Positions 24,064 through 35,035 of a DNA stretch of 64,000 nucleotides are shown one piece after another. The notes beneath the pieces were generated by a model that did no database searches, was not told the origin of the DNA, and saw only the letters and a list, made by a program, of their open reading frames with translations. Numbering within the stretch: position 1 is the first letter of the stretch; each line of letters starts with the position of its first letter. The DNA is from Brachionus plicatilis (lineage: Eukaryota; Rotifera; Eurotatoria; Ploima; Brachionidae): contig QEOQ01000508.1 of NCBI GenBank assembly GCA_010279815.1, forward strand, positions 4,432,004 to 4,496,003, written 5' to 3'. The position numbers and the translations under genes are program-made.

Positions 24064-27000
24064 TAAAATTGGGCTAGAATATGAAAAATACCTGATTATA
24101 TAATGATCACCTCATATTCCTCAGTTATTTCATATTAATTTTTATTTTTTTTAAACTTTAATTTTGAGATAATATTTAAATGAAGGGGATTCTGTAAAAA
24201 TAAAGAACAATACTTTTTTAATTAAATTTTTTTAAATGATTCATATTTTTTTCCTTCATTTTAATTGGATTTTTTTCAAAAAAAAATGGAAAAATCAAAA
24301 AAATTTAGACAAAAATAAAAATATTTTTTCAAACTAATTACAATTATAAAATTATATGGGTTGGTTGCGATATTTGCTTTAGTATGGTAAAAATTCGCTG
24401 TACTTAATTTCATACTACTGTCACTGCTGCTTATCTTTCAACCATTAACCATCGATCAGTGGAGATGGTTTACCAAATTAGCATATATACTCATATCCTG
24501 AAAAAAAGACACATTCCAAATCTAGATTAATTAGCAAAAGCATCACTAATTTCAATTAATAAGTTTATAAAAAAATAAAAAAATAAAAAATATTAAAAAT
24601 TGATTGATGACTGATCTTGTAAAAGGAGCAGCATGGATTCGTTTAGTAATAAAAATGTTAACCTGCTAGGAACCTTATAATTATGTACCAGTCCAATGAC
24701 CAAAAGTGCACAAATTGACGTCTTCTTTCAAGATTTGATTTGATTTTTCAAAGACGCTTAAATTTTTTGCAATTGATGAAATAATTAAAAATTTTAAAAA
24801 ATTCTTGCTTTCCAAGACGAGGCAAAGAAGTTCTGGATTGTGAGACATGCGAAGTCTAAAAAAACTCAGTTCTCTTCTTTATTTAAATAAACTATCAACC
24901 AATTTTTAAAAACAAGAATTACCAGAAGTATTACTAATCTTCCATTAAATAGCAAATGTTAAAAAGATGATAAGGATCTAAAATTTTTTCAACTATCATG
25001 TACTACGGGAACACTTAAAAAAACATGGTAGTCAACCAGATTTGAATAAATTAATTAAAAAGCAAAGCTGATAAGCAATAATTAACTGTTATTGCGCTTT
25101 TCTTTAAGTTATAAGGGAGATCAATTCAATTCGGTTCAATTCTTTTTTTTTTATCATCAAAATTGATTAATATAACATAAAACTTAAATAAAATTTTTTA
25201 TAAAAATAAAGTAGAAATTTTTAAACTAATGATTTGAAGAAAAATTTTGTTGCTATTAATTTTTATCTTATATTAAGAATAATTATTTATTTTATTTTAT
25301 TATGAATTATTATTTTGTTGTCTTGGGTCAGATTGGAACTGTGGGATCTGTTTAATCCAAATAATTAGCAAAATATTTAAAACTAAAACGTATTAAGCAT
25401 TCATATAAATACGTCTTAGTGAAAAAAAATATTTATAAATGAAGCGATTTTTTTTCTTTTTGATGCAGTACTTTTTTAAAAGCCACAGAATTGGCTAAAT
25501 TACGTAATTTTACATTATTTTTAGTAAGTTTACGTAATCTTAGGTGAATGTTAGTCGAAAAGGACATGTAATTTTAAGAAAAATTATGTAAGATAACATA
25601 AAAATACGTAACTTTTAGTAAAAACGTTCCAAAATGCTTATGGCCAAAAAATGAGGCTGTTGGTAAAAAAATGTAAAACTACTAGTTTAACAGTTTCTTT
25701 CCCAAGATTTTTAATTAAATTTTATTATGAAAATTTAAAAAAAGGTCAAAATTCCTTTACTTTTTTACTTAATTTTACGTAAAATTACATTATTTTTGGT
25801 AAAATTAGGTAAAAAATAATGAAAATATACTAGGATTTTTACTATATATTTTACTATATGATGTATACATGAACGCTTAATACATTGAAAGAAATAGGCT
25901 GTGAAGCGAATCACATTATTTAATTGAGATCCGTATTGTTATTATCTAGAGAAATTTAACATTCGACTTGAAAAAGTGAAAATAAGAAAAAAGTTAATTC
26001 TATCATTTATTTTGAAAAATGATTTTTTAATACACAATTAGAAATACTTGATTGTAAATATTATATTCGGCAAATTTAAAAGATGGATAAAACGTAATGT
26101 TTATACTCTGATAACTTAATGTCGACAAAGAAATCGACAATATTATTTTTTTTAAATGAAACATTCGGGCTTTTAATGATGAATTCAAAAATTTTTGTTA
26201 CAATTAAATAAACATTATTGCAAAAAGCTTAAATTAACTTTAAAAAAATACATGTGATTACTTTTTAAAAAGGTCATTTATGAGAATCTAAGGAATTTTT
26301 TTTATAACTTTGATTGAATATTTAAATTTTTGTTTCATTTTTAATAATTACAACACAATTTATCTAGAATATTGAAGAGGATTAAAAAATAAATCAGACA
26401 GTCTTCCACCTCATTAGATTTCTTCCAGACGGGTCGGATCCTAATGTCTTGTTCTTAATTAGGCAGATATTTCTAAAAGACTTTCTTTCCCTAATGAGTC
26501 ACATGATGCTTCTAGGAACGTAATCTATAATTTTCTAAATTTAAATTTTTAATCATTTAGGTGATATGAAAATTAAAAATGTTTTTACAGTAATGGTCGA
26601 AATATTTTTGATTATAACCATAGTTTTCTTGGAAAATTATTTGATTCTCACATAATCAGATTACGAATTTGATGTCTAAAATCGAATCCTTAGAAAGTAT
26701 GTAGACTTTTTGCAGTCCTTGAACCTTAAATTTAAAATTTTTGTATGGTTTAGTTTATCTAGCTTTAATTACTCATGAAATTTTGATTAAATGAAAATCA
26801 TTATATTTTATAAGTTTTCAAATTTTTTAAAATTTTTTAAATTAAATTAAGGAGAAAAATTCAGGAATGCAAACACATTTTTATAATTAATTATTTGTAT
26901 CTTCTCAGAATTCATTCCAATTATCTAATTATTTTTCGGAACAATGAAAATTAATTATTTTTTAAATTTGCCACTCTAATTTCTAGAGAAATTTAATAAC

Positions 27001-28505
27001 AAAATTTTAGAATTTTTTTATTAATTAATATTTAAAGCTAAAAAAATTTAATTAATGATACGATCTTCTTCCGAAGAAATTCTGTACTTTTTACTAAATA
27101 TTATTACATTATTTAAATTAATATTTATTTGTTTATTCATTTGTAACTTTTATTTTCAGTTTTTTCTTAGATGCATTGCTAATCAAGGAAATCGTATTTA
27201 ACGATAAGAAAAAAATAAAATTTCCTAAACAATTTAATAAAATTTAATAAAGCAAAGATTGTTTAATTTTTTAATTTAATAACTTTGAAATTTTAGGTCT
27301 GTGAATACCTCGGTTTATTTTTACCTGATTCTGCATGACAATTTACAATACATCCCTTTAAGTTTATTTTGTTTTTTAATTTAACTATTCTTAATTTAAA
27401 AATCAATAAATTTTGGATTAATTTTAATTAATTAGCGTAAAGGTTTAGTTCTAAATTTTCAAATATGGATTTTATTTTATATTTTTAGAATTTATTTAAT
27501 TTTTATGTGATTAGAATTTAAATAAGCTTAGATAAAATTATTTATATTTGGGAAAAATTTTTTTCCATTTAAAAGCAACATGATTTTTGAAAAAAATCAC
27601 TTAAAAGAAGCTTCCAGATTCATTATTATTCCATTTTCAGGAAAAATACAGTATTCTCTCCCATATTTGAGATAAGATATTCACAGAAATTATTAAAACT
27701 TGATATTTATCTCTTGTCAGCATGTTTTAGACTTAAGAACTGATCTAGGCGTAAAGAAATCAATTACATGGGAAATATAAAGTTTAAACAGACTCATAAA
27801 TTAACAAAAATCAAAAATAAATTCGTTTCCTGATAAGAAAATTACTACAAAGTACAAGTTGATTTAACAAGCATTCGTTTATTGAATGCTTCGATTAATC
27901 GAATAAAATAATTCGATAAGATCGTGCACAAAATTCTTATTTTAAGTAGTTAGTAATTAATAAAAAAGGTTAGTTTTTTAATTAAGTTTGAATTAGCGTT
28001 AACTATGAGAAGCATACCAAATTTGTCTTTAGTTAGGTTTTTATATTTGTGAAATCAATTCAGTAAGCATATACCTTGTAGTTTACTTAGCATCAACTTG
28101 TATAAACACAGTCAGTAAAATTAATTATTTTTCAAATTTTTGCATACTTGATAGTTTTTATAAAATAATTTATGGATATTTAAAGTTAAATGTTAAAAAT
28201 GAAACAAGATTATAAAAAAACTTAAATGTTAAATCGATTTATTGAATTCTAATTGAAAAAAACATTGAATTTATTTTATTATTTTTGTTTCATCTAATTT
28301 AGATCGACTGGAAATTTAAAAACAATTTTTTCCTTAGAATGCTTCTCCATAAATTAAAAAATAAAATATTTATAATTTAAAGCTTTTTAATTGAAATTGA
28401 ATATCATAAATAAAAAAGTTTTTTTTTCATTTGTCAAGATCAACCTGATTTGTTTAAGTCTAAGATCTAAATAAAATATTGTTTTTTTAGATAAAAGCCT
28501 TTAAA

Positions 28506-29079
28506 ATGCTCAAACAAGTAATTTTATTTTGTTTCCTGCTTTCATGCTCGATGGCAATATACATCGATAGGTAAAAATCAATTATATAGTAAATAAAATA
28601 TTTCTTAACATTGTTTAAAGATTTGATCAAAAAAATATCAAACGACAGGAACTATTATTGGAAATTGATAGAATTGATAAAAAATTGAAGTAAAATTTTG
28701 TATATATTTAAATAATTTCTAATTCTTTAAAAGTGAAGAAATTTTAAACATAATACTGAACAATCAAAGGTGTTATCTGAAAAAAATTTATTCCTTATAA
28801 TTTATTTTTTTAAAGAAATAAACGAAGTGATATAGATTCACGACTGATGGAGCTTCAAGCTAAAATAGACCTTCTAAAAGGTATATTAGTCAATTGTAAG
28901 TAAAAATGATTTCAATTTTTTTTAAGCTTATCAACAAATGCCGGCTGGACATGGTCAATTTGATTTTGAAAAAATGTATCTTCTTTTTTTTATGTATAAT
29001 TGAATAAACTAAATAATTTTATTTTCAAAGAGGTAAAAGGTTTATAGACCCATTAAAATTTGAAGAAGAATCTTCATGA
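28506..29079 (+). CDS. Secreted amidated-peptide precursor 1 (tandem family, unrecognised)
   Basis: Exons are 28506-28570, 28621-28689, 28816-28880, 28927-28975 and 29031-29079, with consistent phases, giving 98 aa. It starts with a signal peptide (MLKQVILFCFLLSCSMA), then a linker and the dibasic site NKR. The core is exactly 35 residues, beginning SDIDSRLMELQAKIDLLK and ending QQMPAGHGQFDFEKI, followed by GKR (amidation plus dibasic cleavage) and a short acidic tail ending in SS. This is the layout of a neuropeptide or peptide-hormone precursor. Cleavage and C-terminal amidation are inferred from the sites. The exon 3 donor GTATAT (at 28881) was chosen over GTAAGT at 28896 because it gives the same 35-residue core as the two paralogues; the other donor would add 5 residues. 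A poly(A) signal (AATAAA) lies near 29198. I do not recognise the family; the C-terminus does not match RFamides, PDF, DH31 or CRF-type peptides as I know them. Confidence 0.82.
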
Positions 29080-29875
29080 AAACAAATAAACTGTTTGCAG
29101 TGATTTAAGTCATCATATCCTTGCATTCAACCCGATGAAAAATTGTTCAATTTTTTACTTAGATATATTCCTTTACATGTTTAATGTATGATTTTTCAAT
29201 AAAAAAATTTAAAAAAAATGTTTTTAAATTGTTTTATCTTTGTTAAATAAATAAATTCTAGTCTGTAAGTAAAAAAAAATAAAGCTTAAGGATTTCGTTG
29301 ATTGAAAGGATTATTTGTTTGTTTAAGTAAATCGGAAAATGAAGTGATTGTGAATAAAAGTGATTTAAGCAAATATTCGAGTCCGAAGAAGGGAGAAAAA
29401 ATGTGTTCAAAGTGTTGAATTTCATTACATCAATATTTAATTTAGAAAAAATTATAATTACGAATAAGCGAAATAAAAACTAATTAAAAGAATCGTGTCT
29501 ACAAAAAAAAGTTTTAAATAATCATGAATTCTAAAGAGGCGAATAACAATAAAGAAGTTCGATTATTCTTAAAATCAATACCAAAATAAATATTACAAGA
29601 AATAAGAGTGATAGTTTGTGTTTAAGTCAAAAGACTTCTTTTTTTTGTATTTATTCAGTGGTTTTGTCGCCCAACTGATTTGAAAATATCAAAAATAATT
29701 TTCAAAAACATGACGTTAGTTTATTAAGAAAAGTTAATTTAAAAATAAAAATTCAAATATTTATCAGTTTATATTAAGAAATTTAAGTATAAATTGACTA
29801 AAAAGAATACATGAAATTTAAAAATAAATTTTTTCAATTAAATCAAAATAAAAAGAGAAGAAGTGCGAAAAAAAA

Positions 29876-30465
29876 ATGAAATTGTTTATGACAAAAATTA
29901 TACTAAGCGTTATTCTGGTCGGAATGGTTTGTCAAAGTATATCGACCTTTAAAATGTATTTTTTTTTCAAGTATTAAAAAAAAATATTTTTAATTTTTTT
30001 TATAGAAATACAAACAAAGATAATAACAGGAATCTAAAATATAACGCAAAAAAGACTTCTAATTTTGATCCGCATAGGTAAAAAAAATAATAGTATGTAC
30101 AATATCTGAATATTTATTTTAGACAAAAAAGAAATGATGTTGAAGCCAGATTGTTAGAGTTACAGGCAAAAATTTTGTTAGCAAAAGCGTAAGGACACAT
30201 TAATTAAATTTTATATTTAAATAAAATTAATTTTTTGCTTTTTTTCTTTTAAGATTAGCTGAAATGCCAGTTGGTAAATAATATATAATAGTTATATTTC
30301 AAGATTTAATTTTTATTTTTTATGTAGGTTATGGAAGATTTGATTTCGATGAATTGTATGATCAATTAATTTTTGTAAAGTAGCTATTAATTTTTTTTAT
30401 TAAGGGGAAAACGGTCGGTTGACTCAAGCTATTCTGATAACTTGGACAAAAATCAAAATCAATGA
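29876..30465 (+). CDS. Secreted amidated-peptide precursor 2 (tandem family, unrecognised)
   Basis: Exons are 29876-29955, 30006-30077, 30123-30188, 30254-30273, 30328-30355 and 30405-30465, giving 108 aa. The signal peptide is MKLFMTKIILSVILVGMVCQ. A basic Asn-rich linker precedes the QKR site. The core is 35 residues: it begins NDVEARLLELQAKILLAKAL and ends AEMPVGYGRFDFDEL, then GKR and a hydrophilic tail. The core aligns without gaps to precursors 1 and 3. An additional intron splits the C-terminal half at the Gly of PVG|YG, absent from the other two genes; one exon is only 20 nt and another 28 nt. A poly(A) signal AATAAA lies at 30545. It lies 797 bp after precursor 1 on the same strand, which indicates tandem duplication. 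The function is inferred only from precursor architecture. Confidence 0.82.
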
Positions 30466-30590
30466 CAATAATATTAATTTTTTATTCTTTAAATTAATAA
30501 TTTTTGGAAATTTCTAAATATTATGTTATTTTTTTGTAAACCCTAATAAACTATAAAAAAAGTTTGTTAATTAAGTATTAATTTTAATTA

Positions 30591-31982
30591 CCGTAAACCT
30601 TCGCACACAATTACATGTAATTATAGTAGGTTTTCGGATAGTATTGCATGTAATTATAACTGAGAAAAGGGTGTTTATTTACACTAATATAATTACATGT
30701 AACTTTGTGGCCAGGATGTACTATAATTGCGCAACTATACTAAAAAATATATTTAAAATTTGTATTTTAAAGTAAATTTTAACTAGACATTAAATGACAT
30801 TTTGCATGATCAATAATCAAATAAATTTTTTCGAATCCACAATGGTTTTTGTAAGATAATACAACTCTACGAACATAATCAATAATCATATCATCATTGA
30901 AAGTTGCTCCAGTTTTGTAAGCAATCGCAACATTTTCAGGGGAATCATATTCTGGTAGCTCAGTCCTACGTGGAATGATAACATAAATTGGTAATTTATT
31001 ACCGTTTGCAGCCGACGAGACGGCTAATGACATTCTCGAGCGCTCATTCCCTGAAGTAGAAGCTTTTACGCGTTTTGCTCCTTTAAATTTTAAGAGAAAT
31101 TAGACAAAAGTTATTTAATTTTAAGATTTTAAAATTACCTCTATAGTCGTATGTATAGTTTGAAGGAATATCAAGGTATACTCCGATTTCGTCCATATTA
31201 ACAATTTGTGCACGGTTGACGTTTGTGAACAAGTTGTTACAATTATCAATAAATTCTTTGATAACTGTCTGACTATTGTGAGGCAAATCTCTACCAGTAG
31301 TTGTAATTCGCCGAAGTGTTAGATTTTTTCTTCTTAAAAAGTTAGATAGCCAACCATCACTAGCCCTAAATGGCGAATTATTAACTGTATTTTGTACTTT
31401 CATAATTTCTATTGCTTTAACCTTAATTGCAAACCCTGAAATACAAATGCATCTTTCTCTATTTTCTTTTAACCATTGGTCTAATGTGTTCTCCATGTCT
31501 GGGTTCAAAGCTTTATTTGTAGTTGGAGGCAGACGCTGGCGGACGGTTTTATTTTTTGACTCTATAATTTTAACCTTTTGATTTCTCCAATTCATGAGAC
31601 ATTGTCTACTAATTCCTAAACGTTCTGCTGTATTTTGGACATTATTCTTATTTTTTTCAAGCTCTATTAATGCTTTTTGCTTAAACTTAAGAGGAAAAGA
31701 TTTTCTTTTTTTCAATATAGGAGTTTCTTGATTTGGAGAACGAACCATTATAACATTTAGACAAAAATATTATTAAAAAATTGGTTATTTATTTTAGAAT
31801 TTGAAAATATAAATCTTTTTATACATGTATTCGATAAAATTCAATGAAATTTTTTTTAAATTTTAGATATAATTACATGTAATTATATGAGGTAAAAAAA
31901 CACCCTTCTCTCAGTTATAATTACATGTAACTATGTGGCCACGATGTACTATAATTGCGCAATTGTGTGCGAAGGTTTACGG
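30591..31982. mobile_element. Pogo/Tigger-like DNA transposon, 1,392 bp, TA target duplication
   Basis: The ends are CCGTAAACCTTCGCACACAA and its inverse TTGTGTGCGAAGGTTTACGG, directly flanked by TA on both sides, as in Tc1/mariner-pogo elements. Subterminal regions carry several copies of AATTACATGTAATTATA and of TACTATAATTGCGCAA, possible transposase-binding sites. The element encodes a minus-strand transposase (separate entry). It sits between peptide precursors 2 and 3 and accounts for much of their larger spacing. Confidence 0.9.
30779..31748 (-). pseudogene. Pogo-type transposase, C-terminally truncated
   Basis: Two exons (31748-31139 and 31080-30779, with a 58-nt intron, GT-AG, phase consistent) give about 303 aa. 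In order: a psq/CENP-B type helix-turn-helix (FPLKFKQKALIELEKN ... ERLGISRQCLMNWRNQK, residues 18-60); a Tc5/CENP-B second DNA-binding domain (ASDGWLSNFLRRKNLTLRR); then the start of the DDE_1 catalytic domain with the first Asp in VNMDEIGVYLD and the second in YLIIDHAKCH. The frame stops four residues later (LMSS), so the third catalytic Asp/Glu region is missing, and no continuation is visible before the element end. The copy is probably inactive, although the rest of the frame is intact. Confidence 0.85.
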
Positions 31983-32421
31983 TAAACAAAATATTAAACC
32001 CATAAAAGACATATGATGTAATTGAGGCAATCAATTATATTTGTATAGTGAAAAATATACTATAATCTAAACCTGTAATTTTACGGGAAGATGCTTAATT
32101 TCACTTGTAGAAGGGTCTTTTAATTACGTTTTTTTAAAAGAACTTTAAGGGTTTTTTGATTAGGAAAAAAATTTAATTAGAATTAAAAAAATCACGTAAT
32201 TTTACCTAAAAATACGTGTTTTTGTCATATAGCGCGCTGTTTTACGTTAAGTAAAAAATTAAAACAAAGTAAAAGAATACAAATATTATGTGTAAAATTG
32301 ATGTTTTAAAATAATTAATTTTTTAATTGTTTTTTCTCTAAAGGATAAAAAATAATCAATGAAAGGATAAAAAATAAAAGAAGAATGCATTTTTACTGAT
32401 AATCCTGCTTTTTCGATGTAC

Positions 32422-32614
32422 GGCAAAATGTAGAAAATTTTACATTTTTACATTTTCATATTTATAGATTTTTTGTGCAATATTTCATAAAATTTATAAT
32501 TTTAATTTTGGTAACTAAATGAATTAGAAGATTTTTTTTTGTATTTTCTGAAATATTGCACAAAAAATCTAAAAATATGAAAATGTAAAAATGTAAAATT
32601 ATTTTCATTTTGCC
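32422..32614. mobile_element. MITE family C (GGCAAAATG ends, 8-bp TSD)
   Basis: A 193-bp foldback. The left arm GGCAAAATGTAGAAAATTTT continues into ACATTTTTACATTTTCATAT. The right arm is its inverse, ending AATTATTTTCATTTTGCC. It is flanked by a perfect 8-bp duplication CGATGTAC (32414-32421 and 32615-32622), so it moved as a DNA element; 8 bp is characteristic of hAT-type transposases. Confidence 0.9.
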
Positions 32615-32789
32615 CGATGTACGCATTTTTACGCAAAAGATAATAAATTTACAAAATATTGCGGAAAATTTCTCACAATAAAAAATATTGTACAAAAATC
32701 ACCAGATTTAATAGAAGTACTCTAAATTTTAAATTAAAGCTTTGTTTTAATAATTTTTTTTAACCTTTCTTTTTTTTTTAATCTTGATT

Positions 32790-33140
32790 GGCAATGTGAA
32801 ATTTTAGTACAAAAATTACAGTACAAAAAGTAAAAACGATATAATTTATTTTCTAATTGTGCAAAAATGGTTCTATAAAAAGTACAATATTGTACAAATT
32901 TGTACAACCGAATTCAAAGCTCTGCAAAAACTCTGCAATTTTCTGTAAAATGCACACCACCAAAAAATATTTTATTAAAAAATGCAATAAATTGCAGAGT
33001 TTTTGCAGGGCTTTGAATTCGGTTGTACAAATTTGTACAATATTGTACTTTTTATAGAACCATTTTTGCACAATTAGAAAATAAATTATATCGTTTTTAC
33101 TTTTTGTACTGTAATTTTTGAACTAAAATTTCACATTGCC
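32790..33140. mobile_element. MITE family A, copy 1 (GGCAATGTG ends, 8-bp TSD)
   Basis: A 351-bp near-perfect foldback: GGCAATGTGAAATTTTAGTA at the left, its inverse ACTAAAATTTCACATTGCC at the right, with long arms (about 160 bp) and a small AT-rich loop. A perfect 8-bp duplication TCTTGATT lies at 32782-32789 and 33141-33148. The arms contain CTCTGCAAAAACTCTGCAAT and palindromic TTTGTACAAATTTGTACAA-type motifs. Confidence 0.93.
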
Positions 33141-33751
33141 TCTTGATTCGATTTTAAAAATTAAATCATCAGATATTTACTGCGTGAATCAGTCTGAAAA
33201 CTGACCAGCTTTTATCATAAAATGAATACATGTTTTATTTTAAAATCAAAAAAAATATTAATAACTTTTTTCAGGAGATAAAATAAATAAAAATCAACAT
33301 TTTATCAACTGTATAATAGATTTTTTACTAATAGTAGACAGCTTTTTCAATATTTTCAAATACTTTCTACATCATTCTTTTTAATATTCATATATTTAAA
33401 TGAATATTGAAATTAATGCTTTATAGTAGATAATGGTAAGTAGGCATTTGCATTTTTATTTGAATACTTATCGTCAATATTGGGAATTTATGACGTATAT
33501 TTCGTGAGCAAAGTTAAAAGTGGATATTTTAGTATTCAATTTTAAGCTCAATATATTCATTTAGAATGGCGAATTTTAAACAAAAAGGAATAAAAATTCA
33601 ATTTAGAAAAATTTTTAATTTGCATTAAAACAAAAGTTTGTTTTTGATGTTCACCAAAATAGAAGTTGTCTTTTGCAGAATGGCTAGGAATTAATATAAA
33701 TACGACTGATTTTTAAGATTGTTCACAAATAAAAATTTCAAAAAATCCAAT

Positions 33752-34346
33752 ATGAAAGCTTCAGTTCAATGCGTATTTTTAGTCGCCTTGGTGGCAGCTT
33801 TTGCAATAAATGAATCAATGGCCTTTCCCAAGCTCTCCAAAGAAATAAGAAAACAAGTGTTCTTGGAAGAATTAGGCGAGTTCGAGAAAGATCTTGAGTA
33901 AATATTGATTTAAAAATTTGAAATACACATTTTCAATTGCTCATTTTAAGCCAAAAAATTTTGGAAATGATGACTCATTCAAGAGTGTAAAAACATTATC
34001 TAGATTTTTTAAATTTATTTCTAATTATTTTTTTCTTACAGAAATAAAAGGAGTGATGTTGATGCTAGATTGATGGAAATTCAGGCCAAAATTCTTCTTA
34101 AAAAAATGTACAATTTCTTTGCAGCTTAATTAAAATATTTTTTAAAAATTTTTATATTTCAAGGTTTCAAGAATCTCTACCAGGCCATGGCAGATTCGAC
34201 TTTGACCAAATGTAATTTAATTTTTCTCTTCTTTAATATTTTTTAAATTTTTTTTCTTTAAAAGAGGGAAAAGATCAAATGACCAGGTTGAATCAAATGA
34301 AGATTCGATTGCACAGTCTAAATTAATCGAATATTTTCATATTTAA
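33752..34346 (+). CDS. Secreted amidated-peptide precursor 3 (tandem family, unrecognised)
   Basis: Exons are 33752-33897, 34042-34107, 34164-34211 and 34265-34346, giving 113 aa. The signal peptide is MKASVQCVFLVALVAAFA, followed by a charged linker (residues about 25-49) and the NKR site. The core is 35 residues: it begins SDVDARLMEIQAKILLKKMF and ends QESLPGHGRFDFDQI, then GKR and an acidic tail. It aligns without gaps to precursors 1 and 2. The last intron again falls inside the codon just before GKR. The acceptor AAAAG at 34264 was chosen because the alternative two bases downstream destroys the GKR site and shifts the frame. A poly(A) signal AATAAA lies at 34410. Product processing is inferred. 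Confidence 0.85.
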
Positions 34347-34594
34347 TTTGCTGTATTGAACTAAATTATTTTGAGTACAACCTTAATTTCTTAATTATAA
34401 ATTTTTTTCAATAAAAGGATTATAATTTATTTTAAAATTTTTTCTTTTTTTCAATGCTAAAATGAAGACAAATTTGAGAGCAAATTGAAAGAATGATTTG
34501 AAATTTTGTTAAATGGTATAAAATGTAAAACAACGCTCAAAAATATATGTGTATCAAAAATAAATTTAAAAAACTGTGTTTCATAAGTTTTTAA

Positions 34595-34960
34595 ATGAAC
34601 CAAAATTTGAATCAAAATTTAGAAAACGAAAAAAGGGAAAAAAATCAGGAAGTTATTGACACAGAAGAAGAAGAAATTGAACAAGAAAGTCTAGTTCTAA
34701 TTCAATTTACAGATTTAGACGACGCTAAATATTGTGAAAAATTTAGTAATCAGTTTAAGTCAATAGAGATTACAAAACCGAATCCAATTATTCAAATAGG
34801 AAACAGACTCTATCAAGGAGAATATCAGAATAATATTGGAACTTATTTGTATTTTGAAGAGAAAAAATCTCAGCAGCAAAAAACTGAGCACGAATATTTT
34901 GGAAAATCATTTAAAAAGCTTGTTCTAACGCGTTTATTTGTAGAAGAGAAACAAAACTAG
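34595..34960 (+). CDS. GTF3C6: TFIIIC subunit 6 homologue (GTF3C6 / TFIIIC35)
   Basis: A 121-aa single-exon frame. An acidic N-terminus (DTEEEEIEQE) leads into SLVLIQFTDLDDAKYCEKF, then NPIIQIGNRLYQGEYQNNIG, TYLYFEEK and KSFKKLVLTRLFVEEK. This order (EEE-xLVLVEL, PILQVDSxVFAGEYEDxLGTCVIFEE, KKLSMTRTLL) is the diagnostic triple-barrel domain of the small TFIIIC subunit that helps RNA polymerase III recognise tRNA promoters in the nucleus. It is shorter than the human protein (213 aa) and lacks its C-terminal tail. A consensus splice donor GTAAGT starts 2 nt after the stop codon, and the next gene starts 75 nt away (see 34963-35028). Confidence 0.88.
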   Translation: MNQNLNQNLENEKREKNQEVIDTEEEEIEQESLVLIQFTDLDDAKYCEKFSNQFKSIEITKPNPIIQIGNRLYQGEYQNNIGTYLYFEEKKSQQQKTEHEYFGKSFKKLVLTRLFVEEKQN

Positions 34961-34962
34961 AC

Positions 34963-35028
34963 GTAAGTATTTTTTATAAACTAAGGAAATTAATTTAGAC
35001 TGTTAGGCTTTTTAAATTAATTTTTTAG
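34963..35028 (+). promoter_or_regulatory. Intercistronic intron or trans-splice region between GTF3C6 and MRPS24
   Basis: A perfect donor GTAAGT begins 2 nt after the GTF3C6 stop, and a pyrimidine-rich acceptor (AATTAATTTTTTAG) ends 7 nt before the MRPS24 ATG, 66 nt in all, the usual intron size here. No AATAAA lies between the two coding regions. Either one dicistronic RNA has this intron removed, or the acceptor receives a spliced leader. Confidence 0.55.
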
Positions 35029-35035
35029 TATAATA

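Larger units (their letters stand above)
21483..28505. other. 7-kb gene-poor AT-rich region
   Basis: After the CK1 3' UTR (AATAAA near 22013) I found no convincing gene on either strand until the first peptide gene. The region holds a foldback element (22811-23009), a (TTTAA)n tract (about 24039-24063), an ACGTAA-rich patch (25480-25830) and a stretch of higher sequence complexity at 23160-23500. The 5' UTR or upstream exons of the first peptide gene may start near 28480, where an acceptor (GTTTTTTTAG) ends 15 nt before its ATG. Confidence 0.5.

Noticed and set aside
28506..34346. Assignment of the peptide genes to RFamide, PDF, DH31 or CRF/ELH families
   Set aside because: The C-terminus before GKR is FDF(D/E)x(I/L), not RF, and the spacing and conserved residues of the other families are absent, so I left the family open.
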